A stretch of DNA of 64,000 nt from Sporosarcina sp. D27 (GCF_000586555.1 NZ_AZUC01000016.1:1-64000); one strand, 5' to 3'; positions 49,236-62,338 are shown, counted from the first letter of the stretch. Numbers and translations: made by a program. Notes: a model not told the origin generated them from the sequence alone.

Positions 49236-50432
49236 ATGAGCACAATTACTTCTAAACACGATGTTATTATAAATTCAATTGAATCTAACCGGGATCTATA
49301 CATTCAAACGAGTCAAGAAATCCATGCCACACCTGAAATCGGCAACCAAGAATTCTTTGCTAGTGAGAAACATGTCAAGCTATTAAAAGATGAAGGTTTT
49401 GAAGTTACAACGGCGGTTGCTGGACATGAAACATCGTTTTACGCGGTGAAAGACAGCGGCATTCCAGGACCAGCAATCGCTTTTCTTGCCGAATACGATG
49501 CACTCCCAGGGTTAGGTCATGCGTGTGGACATAATATTATTGGTACTACCAGTGTAGCTGCTGGTATTGCTTTATCTAAAATAATTTCTGAGAGCGGAGG
49601 GCGTGTCGTTGTGTTGGGGACACCTGCAGAAGAAGGGGGTCCCAACGGCAGTGCAAAAGGAAGTTTTGTAAAACACGACTACTTAAAAGAGATTGACACA
49701 GCCTTAATGATTCACCCATCCGGTAAAACTGCATTGACGAGTGAGACGTTAGCTGTCGATCCGCTAGACTTCCATTTCTACGGGAAGCCTGCACATGCAT
49801 CAGGTTCACCTGAAAAAGGGATCAATGCACTAGACGCAGTCATTCAACTTTTTAATGGGATAAACGCACTCCGTCAACAGCTTCCGCAGGATGTGAGAAT
49901 CCATGGAATCATTACACACGGCGGAGATGCTCCTAATATTATCCCTGAATACGCGGCAGCAAGATTTTTCATCCGTGCCGAGACTTGGTCAAAAACCGAA
50001 GAGACTTCCACCAAGGTTCGTGCAATCGCTGAAGGTGCTGCTCTTGCAACAGGAGCTGAAGTTAAAATTCAACGGTTCCAAAATGAAGTAAAAGACTTTG
50101 TATTGAACTCTGTATTAGACGGAATTTTACATGAGGAATTAGAAACGTTCGGTGAAGTCGTTCATACTGAAAAGAAAATTGGTAAGGGTTCTACAGATGC
50201 AGGGAATATTAGTTATGAAGTCCCTACAGCACATCCGTATATAAAGATTGGTCCTGATGAGTTAGTTGCCCACACGGATGAATTTAGGGAAGCTGCAAAG
50301 TCACCTGTTGGAGATGAAGCGCTCATTAGAGGTGCAAAAGTGTTGGCGTCAACGGGGTATAGATTGTTAACAGATGCTGAGCTCCTGCATCGTGTTAAGA
50401 AGGAATTTGAAAAAAGTTTGAAAGAGAAATAA
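49236..50432 (+). CDS. M20-family amidohydrolase (AbgB/YtnL-like)
   Basis: 398 aa dinuclear zinc hydrolase. FLAEYDALPGLGHACGHNIIGTTSVAAG, GTPAEEGGPNGSAKG and DFHFYGKPAHASGSPEKGINALDAVI are the M20D metal and dimer motifs; GKGSTDAGNISYEVPTAHPYIKIGP is the C-terminal one. Family members remove acyl groups from amino acids or split p-aminobenzoyl-glutamate. Its place 15 bp behind metQ in an S-box operon suggests N-acyl-methionine or a related derivative (inference). Confidence 0.88.
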   Translation: MSTITSKHDVIINSIESNRDLYIQTSQEIHATPEIGNQEFFASEKHVKLLKDEGFEVTTAVAGHETSFYAVKDSGIPGPAIAFLAEYDALPGLGHACGHNIIGTTSVAAGIALSKIISESGGRVVVLGTPAEEGGPNGSAKGSFVKHDYLKEIDTALMIHPSGKTALTSETLAVDPLDFHFYGKPAHASGSPEKGINALDAVIQLFNGINALRQQLPQDVRIHGIITHGGDAPNIIPEYAAARFFIRAETWSKTEETSTKVRAIAEGAALATGAEVKIQRFQNEVKDFVLNSVLDGILHEELETFGEVVHTEKKIGKGSTDAGNISYEVPTAHPYIKIGPDELVAHTDEFREAAKSPVGDEALIRGAKVLASTGYRLLTDAELLHRVKKEFEKSLKEK

Positions 50433-50480
50433 TAAGGTCTCTCATATGAAACTCATTTGTTAAATTGAATCTAGACTAAC

Positions 50481-50526
50481 AAACAGTTTATTCTTCCTTT
50501 TTCAGGGGAAGAATAAGCTGTTTTTG
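50481..50526 (+). terminator. metNPQ operon terminator
   Basis: AACAGTTTATTCTTCC and GGAAGAATAAGCTGTT with one wobble, then TTTTTG. The rest of the 326-bp gap before metG (to 50758) shows only AT-rich DNA; I see no T-box or S-box for metG. Confidence 0.88.
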
Positions 50527-50722
50527 AATTGGAGATAGTTAATAGTAAAAGGGAATTCATTCATTATTTCAAAAAGGTTCTAGATGTACCAAGGTCTAGG
50601 GATTACATTGACCAGAATAGTATTTGAAAAACATATAAATTTTAGTGAAGGTACAGATTTTCTGCGAAATGGATACAATCTTTACACACCTCACCATAGC
50701 TAAATTATCAGAAGTTCGATAA

Positions 50723-52726
<2,004 letters not shown>

Positions 52727-52732
52727 TATAGG

Positions 52733-52768
52733 ACAGCGGCTTTCTTCGGAGAGCCGCTGTTGTCTTTT
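52733..52768 (+). terminator. metG terminator
   Basis: ACAGCGGCT and AGCCGCTGT with a 10-nt loop, then TGTCTTTTG. Confidence 0.8.
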
Positions 52769-52849
52769 GTTTGTAACCGTTTTGTAATGAAACTGCGATG
52801 TTTGTGTAAAGACAGGAAAGTACACTATAACTTATGTGAGGCGAATGAG

Positions 52850-53617
52850 ATGTTAATAGACACACATGTCCATTTAAATGATAACCAGTATGAACAAGAC
52901 ATAGACCAAGTTATTCAGCGCGCACTTAACGCAGGTGTTGAGCGAATGGTAGTCGTCGGATTTGACCGCCCCACCATTACCAGAGCAATGGAGCTTACTG
53001 AAAAACATAGCTTTATATATGCGGTGGTCGGTTGGCATCCGGTCGATGCAATCGATTGTACCGAAGAAGATTTAAAATGGATTGAAGAGTTAGCGGCACA
53101 TCCGAAAGTTGTTGGAATTGGAGAAACTGGACTCGACTATCATTGGGATAAGTCACCGAAAGAGGTTCAGCAAGAACTGTTTCGAAAGCAAATACGACTT
53201 GCTAAAAAAGTGGATTTGCCGATTATCATTCATAATCGAGATGCAACAGCGGATGTTGTACAAATCTTACAAGAAGAAGAAGCAGGAACAACGGGGGGCA
53301 TTATGCATTGCTTTAGTGGGAGTGTAGAAACTGCTAAACAATGTATAGATATGAACTTTATGATATCTCTCGGTGGTCCGGTGACCTTCAAAAATGCCAA
53401 GATGCCAAAACAAGTTGCGACCGAAATTCCACTTGAGTATTTACTTGTAGAAACAGACGCACCGTATCTTGCACCACATCCACATCGTGGTAAAAGAAAC
53501 GAACCTGCATTTGTCGCACTAGTTGCAGAACAAATCGCAGAACTAAAAGGAATATCACTCAAAGAGGTAGCTCAAATTACCACTCAAAATGCTATGAAAT
53601 TATTTGCCATCGACTGA
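52850..53617 (+). CDS. tatD: TatD-family deoxyribonuclease
   Basis: 255 aa metal hydrolase. MLIDTHVHLND, GIGETGLDYHW, IIHNRDA, MHCFSGS and VETDAPYLAP are the metal ligands in order. ATG 52850 gives the family N terminus; the longer frame from 52760 overlaps the metG terminator. B. subtilis yabD. Confidence 0.95.
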   Translation: MLIDTHVHLNDNQYEQDIDQVIQRALNAGVERMVVVGFDRPTITRAMELTEKHSFIYAVVGWHPVDAIDCTEEDLKWIEELAAHPKVVGIGETGLDYHWDKSPKEVQQELFRKQIRLAKKVDLPIIIHNRDATADVVQILQEEEAGTTGGIMHCFSGSVETAKQCIDMNFMISLGGPVTFKNAKMPKQVATEIPLEYLLVETDAPYLAPHPHRGKRNEPAFVALVAEQIAELKGISLKEVAQITTQNAMKLFAID

Positions 53618-53754
53618 CTTGATTTGCCGGGAGAATCACCCATTCTTTGAAGATAGGTGACTTCCGGCATTCCTATGCGGGAAAGTTAGAACGGTTGACA
53701 GCATGAAATTGAGCCTATATAATCAGCCGAGTGAATAAGGAGGAGATTTTTTTC

Positions 53755-54987
53755 ATGACGAAATGTACCATGGGAAACGGATTCTTTCAATCACTGAGGA
53801 TACAAAAAATCGCAGCTGGTACAGCGATACTAGCGATTTTTATAACTGTTCTTTCTCTTGCTTTCTATGAAGGTACGAAGAAAAACATCACGCTTGAAGC
53901 GGGTGGCGAAACAGTAGAATTTAAAACACACGCGAAAACAGTTAAAGATGTACTGGCGCAGCGTGATATAGAAATTGGGTCTCACGACGTAATTTCACCC
54001 TCAGCAACAACGTCCATCAAAGATGGAATGACGATTGATTGGAAACAGGCAAAACCCGTTGCAATAAATATAAATAACGACTCTACTACGATTTGGACAA
54101 CCGAGTCTACAGTAAAAGACATCCTAGATGATGCAGGTGTAGAACTGGCAGATCATGATTCTGTTGAGCCAAGCCTAGAGAGTAAAGTTGGCAATTCAGG
54201 TGAAATCTCGATTGACAAAGCGTTTCAAGTCACGTTTAAAGACGGTGAGAAGTCTACAAAAGTGTGGTCCACTTCGACTACGGTCGCTGACTTTTTAAAG
54301 AACGAGAACATTCAACTAAGTGAGTTGGATCGATTAGAAAATGATAAGGAGCAAATGTTGCTGCCGAAATCTGTTGTCTCAATTGTTCGTGTGGAAAAGG
54401 TCACCGATGTAGTGGAAGAGACGACGGATTATGACGTGAAAACACGTACTGACGATAGTTTACTGAAAGGACGAGAAAAGGTTGTCCGAGAAGGTGAAAA
54501 TGGGAAAGTCAGAAAGAGATTCGAAATCGTCAAAGAGAACGGAAAAGAAGTTTCACGTAATCTTATCCGTGAACACGTTGTCGCACATCCAAAAACTAAA
54601 GTAGTCTCTGTAGGATCGAAAGTCGCGCTTGCGAGTGCAGCACCGAAATCTTCTACTGTGAAGACAAGTGTTTCACGTGGAAATGGAAGTGAGTCCGGTA
54701 AAGTGATGTATATGAACGCAACTGCTTATACAGCACATTGCACGGGATGTAGTGGAATTACGGCTACTGGCATTAACTTAGCTGCCAACCCGAATTTGAA
54801 AGTCATAGCAGTAGATCCAAGTGTCATTCCACTCGGTTCAAAGGTATGGGTTGAGGGCTACGGCTACGCAATCGCAGGTGATACAGGTGGTGCTATAAAA
54901 GGCAATCGTATCGATTTGCACGTACCTAATGACGCTGTTGCCAAAAAGTTCGGCAGACGGCAAGTAAAGATTAAAGTATTAAAGTGA
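53755..54987 (+). CDS. yabE: Cell-wall-binding G5/3D-domain protein (YabE-like)
   Basis: 410 aa, secreted or membrane anchored (hydrophobic 20-40). DUF348 repeats (ITLEAGGETVEFKTHAKTVKDVLAQRDIEIG and two more) precede a G5 domain (VEKVTDVVEETTDYDVKTRTDDSLLKGREKVVREGENGKV). A C-terminal 3D domain with three Asp (VIAVDPSVIPLG, AGDTGGAIKG, RIDLHV) follows, as in Rpf/MltA-like lytic enzymes. Likely a muralytic or resuscitation factor. ATG 53755 follows AAGGAGG. Confidence 0.92.
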   Translation: MTKCTMGNGFFQSLRIQKIAAGTAILAIFITVLSLAFYEGTKKNITLEAGGETVEFKTHAKTVKDVLAQRDIEIGSHDVISPSATTSIKDGMTIDWKQAKPVAININNDSTTIWTTESTVKDILDDAGVELADHDSVEPSLESKVGNSGEISIDKAFQVTFKDGEKSTKVWSTSTTVADFLKNENIQLSELDRLENDKEQMLLPKSVVSIVRVEKVTDVVEETTDYDVKTRTDDSLLKGREKVVREGENGKVRKRFEIVKENGKEVSRNLIREHVVAHPKTKVVSVGSKVALASAAPKSSTVKTSVSRGNGSESGKVMYMNATAYTAHCTGCSGITATGINLAANPNLKVIAVDPSVIPLGSKVWVEGYGYAIAGDTGGAIKGNRIDLHVPNDAVAKKFGRRQVKIKVLK

Positions 54988-55018
54988 TAGCACGCCGCAC
55001 AGTATATAGAGGTAGGTC

Positions 55019-55064
55019 CAACAATCCGCATGGCTTGAAACTAGCCATGCGGATTGTTGTGGTA
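55019..55064 (+). terminator. yabE terminator
   Basis: CAACAATCCGCATGGCT and AGCCATGCGGATTGTTG: perfect 17-bp stem, 7-nt loop; the T-run is short (GTGGTATTT). Confidence 0.8.
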
Positions 55065-55138
55065 TTTACGTATTCTGTACAATAATGGGTACAGCCGTTA
55101 GAATTGAAGAAGACTTATTTTCAGGAAAGAGGATTACA

Positions 55139-56583
<1,445 letters not shown>

Positions 56584-56652
56584 GACATCCTGAAGTTATG
56601 ACTATTTTAAGAAAAAAAGAATGTCGAAAGGTGAGAAATTGCTATAAAAGGA

Positions 56653-56682
56653 TTGACAAAGAGGATTTCAACCTGTTAAAAT
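56653..56682 (+). promoter_or_regulatory. Upstream tandem promoter of veg
   Basis: TTGACA (56653-56658), 18-bp spacer, TAAAAT (56677-56682). Confidence 0.55.
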
Positions 56683-56693
56683 TTAAATTTTAA

Positions 56694-56722
56694 TTGACAG
56701 AACTTTTTAACTGTGTTATGAT
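56694..56722 (+). promoter_or_regulatory. Main promoter of veg
   Basis: TTGACA (56694-56699), 17-bp spacer, TATGAT (56717-56722): near-consensus, with AT-rich DNA upstream, as for the strong B. subtilis veg promoter. Confidence 0.85.
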
Positions 56723-56746
56723 AATACACAGTGAGGTGGAAGCGAC

Positions 56747-57013
56747 GTGCCAAAAACATTAGCGGACATTAAAAAGTCATTGGATGCTCACTTAGGAAAA
56801 CGTCTGCACCTTCGTGCAAACGGCGGTCGTAAAAAAACGATCGAAAGAGCTGGAATCCTTCGTGACACGTATCGTGCGGTATTTGTAGTGGAACTTGATC
56901 AGGACGAAAATGCGTTTGAACGGGTATCATACAGCTATGCGGATATTTTAACTGAAGCAGTTGAAATAACGATACTGGACGGTGGAGACACCACAGCGTT
57001 TGAGATTAAATAG
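56747..57013 (+). CDS. veg: Veg protein
   Basis: 88 aa. [38 protein letters not shown] is strongly conserved in Firmicutes. Reported to promote biofilm formation through SinR in B. subtilis. GTG start with GAGGTGG. Very strong tandem promoter. Closed by a terminator. Confidence 0.95.
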   Translation: MPKTLADIKKSLDAHLGKRLHLRANGGRKKTIERAGILRDTYRAVFVVELDQDENAFERVSYSYADILTEAVEITILDGGDTTAFEIK

Positions 57014-57046
57014 CACTTTTATCATTTTTGATTTATTTTTAAACAA

Positions 57047-57087
57047 AACACCTCCTACTTTCCTTTGAAAGTGGGAGGTGTTTTTTT
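57047..57087 (+). terminator. veg terminator
   Basis: AACACCTCCTACTTTC and GAAAGTGGGAGGTGTT (one mismatch), 4-nt loop, T-run. Confidence 0.93.
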
Positions 57088-57136
57088 GAGGTTCATGTTC
57101 ATACTACACGTGTCAGCCAAGAAGGAGGAAACCTAA

Positions 57137-57322
57137 ATGGCGAGAAGAAACGGCGTAATGTCTGAGCAACTTAAAGAAGAGATTGCAAAAGAACTTGGAT
57201 TTTACGATGTGGTTCAACGTGAAGGTTGGGGAGGCATTAAGTCTCGAGATGCAGGCAACATGGTGAAGCGCGCAATTGAGATGGCAGGACAAGGAATGGC
57301 GGATAAAGATCGACCGCAATAA
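57137..57322 (+). CDS. sspF: Alpha/beta-type small acid-soluble spore protein SspF
   Basis: 61 aa. [20 protein letters not shown] and the SASP signature [18 protein letters not shown]. Such proteins coat spore DNA and are made under sigma-G in the forespore. AAGGAGG upstream. Same neighbour order as B. subtilis (veg-sspF-ispE). Confidence 0.95.
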   Translation: MARRNGVMSEQLKEEIAKELGFYDVVQREGWGGIKSRDAGNMVKRAIEMAGQGMADKDRPQ

Positions 57323-57367
57323 AGTTCATTGGACCTTGAACGACCCAAATCCAACGTAAGGCTGACA

Positions 57368-57416
57368 AAAGAGGCTGTTGCTATGCACACTGTGTGCCTT
57401 GCACAGCTCTTTTTTG
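57368..57416 (+). terminator. sspF terminator
   Basis: AAAGAGGCTGT pairs with ACAGCTCTTT (one bulge) around a loop that contains an inner palindrome GCACACTGTGTGC, then T-run. Confidence 0.75.
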
Positions 57417-57508
57417 TGTTTAACCATGGTTTTTTTATCGAATCTAGGCACTTTTAAACCCTCCTATGGTAAAATAGTGAGCAATGAAGTTTGAATGGAG
57501 GCAGCCAG

Positions 57509-58378
57509 ATGAGTATGGTATCTGAAAAAGCGCCAGCTAAAATAAATTTAACGCTCGATGTCCTACAAAAACGTCCGGATGGTTTTCATGAAGTTGAAAT
57601 GATAATGACAACAGTGGACCTTGCAGATCGTATTTGGTTAAAGCCTTTAGATCGTGGCATTACAATCCGTTCTTCGGAACGGTTTGTACCGAATGATAAA
57701 CGCAATTTAGCGTGGCAAGCAGCGGACATTCTGCGGAAAAAATTTGATATCCGAAGTGGTGTGGAAATCACTCTCGACAAAAATATCCCGGTTGCTGCAG
57801 GCTTAGCGGGCGGTAGCTCTGATGCAGCTGCTACCTTAAGAGGGTTAAATAGATTGTGGAATCTTGGACTCTCTTTGGACGAGTTAGCGGTGCTCGGTGC
57901 AAGTATTGGATCGGACATCCCGTTTTGTGTGTATGGTGGAACAGCACTTGCTTCCGGACGCGGTGAACAAATTCAACATTTACCCGTTCCGCCAAATTGC
58001 TGGGTAGTGTTAGCAAAGCCTCCTATCTCAGTATCGACTGCAGATATTTATGGAGGTCTAGATATTCGAGGTATTCAGCATCCTGATACAGCGGGCATGA
58101 TGCAGGCGCTCGCTTCAGCCGATTATGAAACGATGTGCAAGAAGGTAGGAAATGCATTAGAACCGGTCACGATGCGTCTACATCCCCAAGTAAGCGTACT
58201 AAAAGATCAAATGTTGAAGTTTGGGGCGGACACAGTACTGATGAGTGGAAGTGGTCCTACGGTGTTCGGACTCGTTCAACATGAATCCCAGGTCGCTCGT
58301 ATTTATAATGGACTAAAAGGATTCTGTCCCGAAGTTTATGCAGTACGAATGATGGGGGAACGTATCAACCTTGCTTGA
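57509..58378 (+). CDS. ispE: 4-diphosphocytidyl-2-C-methyl-D-erythritol kinase
   Basis: 289 aa GHMP kinase of the MEP isoprenoid pathway. [27 protein letters not shown] at the start, ATP loop [31 protein letters not shown] at the end. ATG 57509 lies 7 nt after GGAGG. Confidence 0.96.
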   Translation: MSMVSEKAPAKINLTLDVLQKRPDGFHEVEMIMTTVDLADRIWLKPLDRGITIRSSERFVPNDKRNLAWQAADILRKKFDIRSGVEITLDKNIPVAAGLAGGSSDAAATLRGLNRLWNLGLSLDELAVLGASIGSDIPFCVYGGTALASGRGEQIQHLPVPPNCWVVLAKPPISVSTADIYGGLDIRGIQHPDTAGMMQALASADYETMCKKVGNALEPVTMRLHPQVSVLKDQMLKFGADTVLMSGSGPTVFGLVQHESQVARIYNGLKGFCPEVYAVRMMGERINLA

Positions 58379-58421
58379 AAACGGACGATTGTGGTAGTCT
58401 GAAGTTATAATATTCGGGTTT
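58378..58421. promoter_or_regulatory. Two inverted PurBox-like motifs before purR
   Basis: AAAACGGACGATT (58378-58390, plus) and AAACCCGAATATT (58421-58409, minus) each resemble the PurBox AWWWCCGAACWWT (about 10 and 11 of 13), inverted and 18 bp apart. A TATAAT at 58406-58411 overlaps the second. They suggest autoregulation of purR, as in B. subtilis. Confidence 0.5.
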
Positions 58422-58436
58422 TAGGAGTTGTTGGAT

Positions 58437-59270
58437 ATGAAATGGAAGAGGAGTGAACGTCTCGTTGAGATGACACGCCATCTGTTGGAGAACCCTCATC
58501 AACTCATTCCGCTAACGGTTTTTTCAGAACGTTTTCAGGCAGCAAAATCATCAATCAGTGAAGACCTGACGATTATCAAAGAGACATTTGAAGAAAGCGG
58601 GACCGGAAAACTATTGACAGTTTCTGGAGCTGCTGGCGGGGTGAAATATATTCCGTTGATGTCTGATCGAGCGGTGCGAGAGGTGATCGCACAAATGATC
58701 GAAGAATTGAGTCACTCTGACCGGTTATTACCGGGAGGGTACTTATATTTGACTGATTTACTTGGGAATCCGCAGCTGATGGACAAAGTAGGGCGAGTGT
58801 TTGCCTCAGCTTTCTCGAATCACAACATTGATGTTATTATGACAGTAGCAACGAAGGGTATACCAATTGCCCAAGCGATTGCCCGTCATTTGAATGTCCC
58901 GGTTGTGATTGTGCGAAGAGACAGTAAAGTGACAGAAGGATCGACAGTTAGTATTAATTACGTTTCCGGGTCTACCCGAAGAATCCAAACAATGGTGTTG
59001 TCAAAGCGTAGTATGAAAAGCGGACAGCGAGTCTTATTGACGGATGATTTCATGAAAGCTGGAGGTACGATGCTCGGTATGCGCCACTTGGTTGAAGAAT
59101 TTGACTGTGAACTGGCAGGTGCTGCCGTTCTCGTTGAGTCTGAACACACAGAAGAGGTCCTTGTCGAAAACTACCGATCACTCGTGAAGTTATGCAAAGT
59201 GAATGAACGAAATCGAACAATTGAACTGGAAGAAGGCAACTACTTTTTGGAAGGTGGAGATGAAAGATGA
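58437..59270 (+). CDS. purR: Purine operon repressor PurR
   Basis: 277 aa. N-terminal winged helix ([45 protein letters not shown]) and C-terminal PRT-like domain with the PRPP loop [17 protein letters not shown] binding relieves repression. ATG 58437 lies 9 nt after AGGAG. Overlaps ridA by 4 bases. Confidence 0.96.
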   Translation: MKWKRSERLVEMTRHLLENPHQLIPLTVFSERFQAAKSSISEDLTIIKETFEESGTGKLLTVSGAAGGVKYIPLMSDRAVREVIAQMIEELSHSDRLLPGGYLYLTDLLGNPQLMDKVGRVFASAFSNHNIDVIMTVATKGIPIAQAIARHLNVPVVIVRRDSKVTEGSTVSINYVSGSTRRIQTMVLSKRSMKSGQRVLLTDDFMKAGGTMLGMRHLVEEFDCELAGAAVLVESEHTEEVLVENYRSLVKLCKVNERNRTIELEEGNYFLEGGDER

Positions 59271-59644
59271 ATTATGTAGCTACTGAGCAAGCTCCGAAAG
59301 CGATTGGACCTTATGCACAAGCAGTGAAAGTGAATGGTTTGGTTTACACGTCTGGACAAATTCCGTTGCAAACAAATGGGGAAATTGCAGGGACAACGAT
59401 TGAAGAGCAAACGAACCAAGTGTTTGAAAACTTGAAAGCGGTGCTTGCAGAAGCGAACTCATCTCTAACTCAAGTGGTCAAAGCTACGGTTTTCATTAAG
59501 GATATGAATGAGTTTGGCGCTCTTAACGAAGTGTATGCAAAACATTTTGGAGATCATACGCCAGCGCGTTCAACAGTAGAAGTGGCACGACTTCCTAAAG
59601 ATGTGAAAGTAGAAATAGAAGTTGTAGCAGTTGTAGCAGAATAA
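59267..59644 (+). CDS. ridA: Enamine/imine deaminase RidA (YabJ)
   Basis: 125 aa YjgF/RidA trimer subunit that hydrolyses reactive 2-aminoacrylate. [28 protein letters not shown] and [24 protein letters not shown] carry the conserved Arg and Glu. ATGA overlap with purR. Confidence 0.96.
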   Translation: MNYVATEQAPKAIGPYAQAVKVNGLVYTSGQIPLQTNGEIAGTTIEEQTNQVFENLKAVLAEANSSLTQVVKATVFIKDMNEFGALNEVYAKHFGDHTPARSTVEVARLPKDVKVEIEVVAVVAE

Positions 59645-59648
59645 TCCA

Positions 59649-59672
59649 AAACGTTCCTTTAGCGGAACGTTT
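59649..59672. terminator. Hairpin AAACGTTCC after ridA
   Basis: AAACGTTCC and GGAACGTTT, loop TTTAGC, 4 bp after the ridA stop; no T-run. The same hairpin recurs at 60340-60363. Confidence 0.6.
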
Positions 59673-59681
59673 CAGACTGTA

Positions 59682-59730
59682 GACAAAAGGGATGGAAATC
59701 AATTTGATTTCCATCCCTTTTGTCTTTTTG
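59682..59730 (+). terminator. ridA terminator, perfect 20-bp stem
   Basis: GACAAAAGGGATGGAAATCA (59682-59701) and its exact complement (59705-59724), 3-nt loop, TTTTTG. Confidence 0.93.
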
Positions 59731-59759
59731 CATTGTTGACTCTGGAAATGAAGGATTAC

Positions 59760-59888
59760 AGGCCGTTAATCTCCGTTCCGGACGGTCGCTTTCCGGGGGC
59801 TTGCCCTCAGCCTCCTCGTCGCTTCGCTTCTGCGGGGTCTTCGCGCTGCGCTGATCCCCAGGAGTCGCCGTCCTACACTTCAATCAAC
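59760..59888 (-). repeat. Dispersed GC-rich intergenic element, copy 2
   Basis: Reverse complement of the element at 9067-9190. The left end reads GTTGATT on the minus strand (59887-59881). The middle stretch (GAAGACCCCGCAGAAGCGAA and about 11 further bases) is identical; the rest varies. The other terminal repeat is degenerate. Confidence 0.85.
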
Positions 59889-59971
59889 TGAGTTTCTCAT
59901 TAGACATTCACATCATTCAATCAAAGAATGCAATCGGAGTGCTCCATGTCCAGCTGGTAAGAATAATTAGA

Positions 59972-60118
59972 TGAAGCAGAAGAAAAGAGACACCGATATG
60001 AAATCAAAGAAGTCTATGGAAATGTAAAGAGACTGTTGAACGCATTTTTGCTGATGCCAAGGAGAAGCACGGTTTGCGATGGATACCCCTAAGAGGGCTT
60101 AGGGTATTGAATAAATGA
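59972..60118 (+). pseudogene. Transposase C-terminal remnant, IS1182-like
   Basis: Two frames together give RHRYEIKEVYGNVKR (from about 59989) and, after a frameshift near 60029, ETVERIFADAKEKHGLRW with IPLRGLRVLNK to the stop at 60118. The ETVERxFADAKEKHGLRW block is typical of the C-terminal end of IS1182-family transposases. No start, no N-terminal part and no clear inverted ends remain. Confidence 0.7.
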
Positions 60119-60339
60119 CATTTTATTAAGTATAACTGTATGCTGGGTCTCCCAAATAGGTAATATAGTTCTCCAATCTATTGATAAATGAAGGGAAAAT
60201 CAATTGCTGCCTCTATTTTAAGGACCAGATAGTCTTGGGGAACTAACTGTTCGATCGTAACCATTTTCATAGTAAATTCTATTTTCAAAAAATAGACTAT
60301 AGGCAAGCCCCATGATTTATGGCGTTTGTCTGTAGGCTG
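60119..60339. other. Gap with no feature found
   Basis: About 220 bp of AT-rich DNA between the transposase remnant and the second hairpin copy. No ORF, promoter or repeat is evident; it may be further insertion debris. Confidence 0.4.
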
Positions 60340-60368
60340 AAACGTTCCTTTAGTGGAACGTTTTTTCT
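60340..60368 (+). terminator. Second AAACGTTCC hairpin, with T-run
   Basis: AAACGTTCC (60340-60348) and GGAACGTTT (60355-60363), loop TTTAGT, followed by TTTTT. The flank GTTTGTCTGTAGGCTGAAAC is an inverted match to the flank of the first copy, so the two copies bound the inserted segment as inverted repeats. Confidence 0.85.
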
Positions 60369-60414
60369 AATTGAATTAAATTTTTAATTGTCCGAAAAAT
60401 TTAAAGTTGCTAAA

Positions 60415-60439
60415 AGGGATTTTAAAAGATTTGTAGAAT
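60415..60439 (+). promoter_or_regulatory. Sigma-H-type promoter of spoVG
   Basis: AGGGATTT (-35) and GAAT at 60436-60439 (-10) about 13-14 bp apart, matching the B. subtilis spoVG promoter layout (AGGATTT, then GAAT). AT-rich DNA at 60370-60410 fits an AbrB-bound region (inference). Confidence 0.6.
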
Positions 60440-60482
60440 GGTTACAGCATACAGTTTTCACGAAAGGGGAATGGGAACGAGT

Positions 60483-60767
60483 ATGCAAGTTACTAATGTT
60501 CGCTTACGTAAGATAGAGACCAATGGGAGAATGCGCGCAATCGCTTCAATTACATTTGACGAGGAATTTGTCGTGCATGACATACGAATTATTGAAGGGA
60601 ATGACGGTCTGTTTGTTGCAATGCCAAGCAAACGAACGCCGGACGGTGAGTTTCGGGATGTCGCGCACCCTATCAATCCTGCATCGCGGACAAAGATTCA
60701 AGATGCCGTTTTAGAAGCATATTTTGCAGATGAGAAAGAACCAGCTTTAGAGGAAGTAACTGTTTAA
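60483..60767 (+). CDS. spoVG: Septation / RNA-binding regulator SpoVG
   Basis: 94 aa. [64 protein letters not shown] is the whole conserved SpoVG fold. ATG 60483 gives the family start; AAAGGGGA lies 12 nt upstream, slightly far, and ATG 60471 abuts it. Acts in sporulation septum control and as an RNA/DNA-binding regulator. Confidence 0.95.
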   Translation: MQVTNVRLRKIETNGRMRAIASITFDEEFVVHDIRIIEGNDGLFVAMPSKRTPDGEFRDVAHPINPASRTKIQDAVLEAYFADEKEPALEEVTV

Positions 60768-60792
60768 AAGAAAAATTGTCGATGAATTGTCA

Positions 60793-60826
60793 CAGAGCCG
60801 CCGCTATTTTGCGCAGCGGCTCTTTC
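60793..60826 (+). terminator. spoVG terminator
   Basis: AGAGCCGC and (A)GCGGCTCT with a second inner pairing (CGC/GCG), then TTT. Confidence 0.75.
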
Positions 60827-60964
60827 CGCGCGATTCTGGCTAACTTTAAATAGAAAAAGACATTAATAATAAAATATAGAATTCAACTTGTCAAGTAGGA
60901 ATAGTTGAAAAATCCCACCTACTCAGCTATAGTCATATATGAAAAAATAGATGGAGGACGACTC

Positions 60965-62338
60965 ATGACACATACATATGCAATTGTTTTGGCAGCTGGC
61001 CAAGGCACACGCATGAAGTCCAATTTATATAAAGTGCTTCACCCCGTCTGCGGAAAACCTATGGTGGAACATGTGATTGATCACGTAAAAGGTATAGGGG
61101 CAGATCGAGTAGTAACTGTCGTTGGCCATGGCGCGGAAGTCGTTGAAGAAACGCTAGGTCAAAAAAGTGAATATGTACTTCAAGCTGAGCAACTTGGGAC
61201 GGCACATGCAGTTCAACAAGCAGAAAACCTACTAGGTGATTTGGAAGGAACTACACTCGTTATTTGTGGGGATACACCGCTAATCCGTTCTGAAACCATG
61301 GAAGCGCTTGTGAGTAAACACAAAGAACTTGGTGCAAAAGCGACTATTCTTACTGCGATTGCAGATAATCCTACAGGATACGGCCGAATCATCCGAGGCG
61401 AACAAGGACAAGTCCTTCGCAATGTGGAGCAAAAGGATGCAACACCTGAAGAACAAGCAGTCACTGAGATCAATACTGGAACGTATTGTTTTGATAACCG
61501 AGCTCTTTTTGAAGCACTCAAAAAAGTGAAGAATGACAATGCGCAAGGTGAATACTACTTACCGGACGTAATGGGCATACTTCAATCTGAAGGTGCACTA
61601 ATCGGTGCACATGTATCAGATGATTTCAGTGAGACTCTCGGTGTCAATGATCGAGTGGTGCTTGCGCAAGCGGAGGCTGTCATGCGTCACCGTATCGCTG
61701 AAAAGCACATGCGTAATGGTGTGACCATCATCGCCCCCGAAACAACCGTGATTAGTGCAGATGCAGTCATTGGTCGCGATACTGTCATTCAACCAGGTAC
61801 AATTATTGAAGGTCACAGTAAAATCGGTGAAGAATGTATTATTGGACCAAATAGCCACATTGTCGACAGTGAAATTAGTAATCGGACTTCGATTCATTCA
61901 TCTGTGGTCAAGTCGAGCAAAATTGGATCGGATACGACAGTTGGCCCGTTCGCCCATATTCGTCCAGACACAGATCTTGGAGATCATGTGAAAGTTGGTA
62001 ACTTTGTCGAGATTAAGAAATCATCGTTTGGTCAAGGAAGTAAAGTTTCCCATCTCAGCTATATCGGAGATGCTGAAGTAGGTTCTGCCGTCAATATTGG
62101 TTGCGGGTCTATTACAGTAAACTACGATGGTAAAAACAAATTCAAAACAACGATTGAAGATGAAGCATTCATCGGTTGTAATTCGAATTTAGTAGCACCT
62201 GTCACAGTAGGAAAAGGCTCTTACGTTGCTGCAGGTTCAACGGTTACTAAGGATGTACCACAAGATTCACTTGCAATTGCACGAGCTCGCCAGGAGAATA
62301 AAGAAGGATATGCAACAAAACTAAATTCTAAACGATAA
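60965..62338 (+). CDS. glmU: Bifunctional UDP-GlcNAc pyrophosphorylase / GlcN-1-P acetyltransferase
   Basis: 457 aa. N-terminal uridyltransferase with [11 protein letters not shown] and [12 protein letters not shown]-terminal left-handed beta-helix of hexapeptide repeats (about 250-440) with [13 protein letters not shown] and [11 protein letters not shown]. Makes UDP-GlcNAc for the wall. ATG 60965 is 7 nt after GGAGG. Confidence 0.97.
   Translation: MTHTYAIVLAAGQGTRMKSNLYKVLHPVCGKPMVEHVIDHVKGIGADRVVTVVGHGAEVVEETLGQKSEYVLQAEQLGTAHAVQQAENLLGDLEGTTLVICGDTPLIRSETMEALVSKHKELGAKATILTAIADNPTGYGRIIRGEQGQVLRNVEQKDATPEEQAVTEINTGTYCFDNRALFEALKKVKNDNAQGEYYLPDVMGILQSEGALIGAHVSDDFSETLGVNDRVVLAQAEAVMRHRIAEKHMRNGVTIIAPETTVISADAVIGRDTVIQPGTIIEGHSKIGEECIIGPNSHIVDSEISNRTSIHSSVVKSSKIGSDTTVGPFAHIRPDTDLGDHVKVGNFVEIKKSSFGQGSKVSHLSYIGDAEVGSAVNIGCGSITVNYDGKNKFKTTIEDEAFIGCNSNLVAPVTVGKGSYVAAGSTVTKDVPQDSLAIARARQENKEGYATKLNSKR

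Noticed and set aside
59659..59883. 74-codon ORF on the minus strand
   Set aside because: It is made of the GC-rich repeat and the ridA terminator; it has no ribosome site and no protein-like composition.
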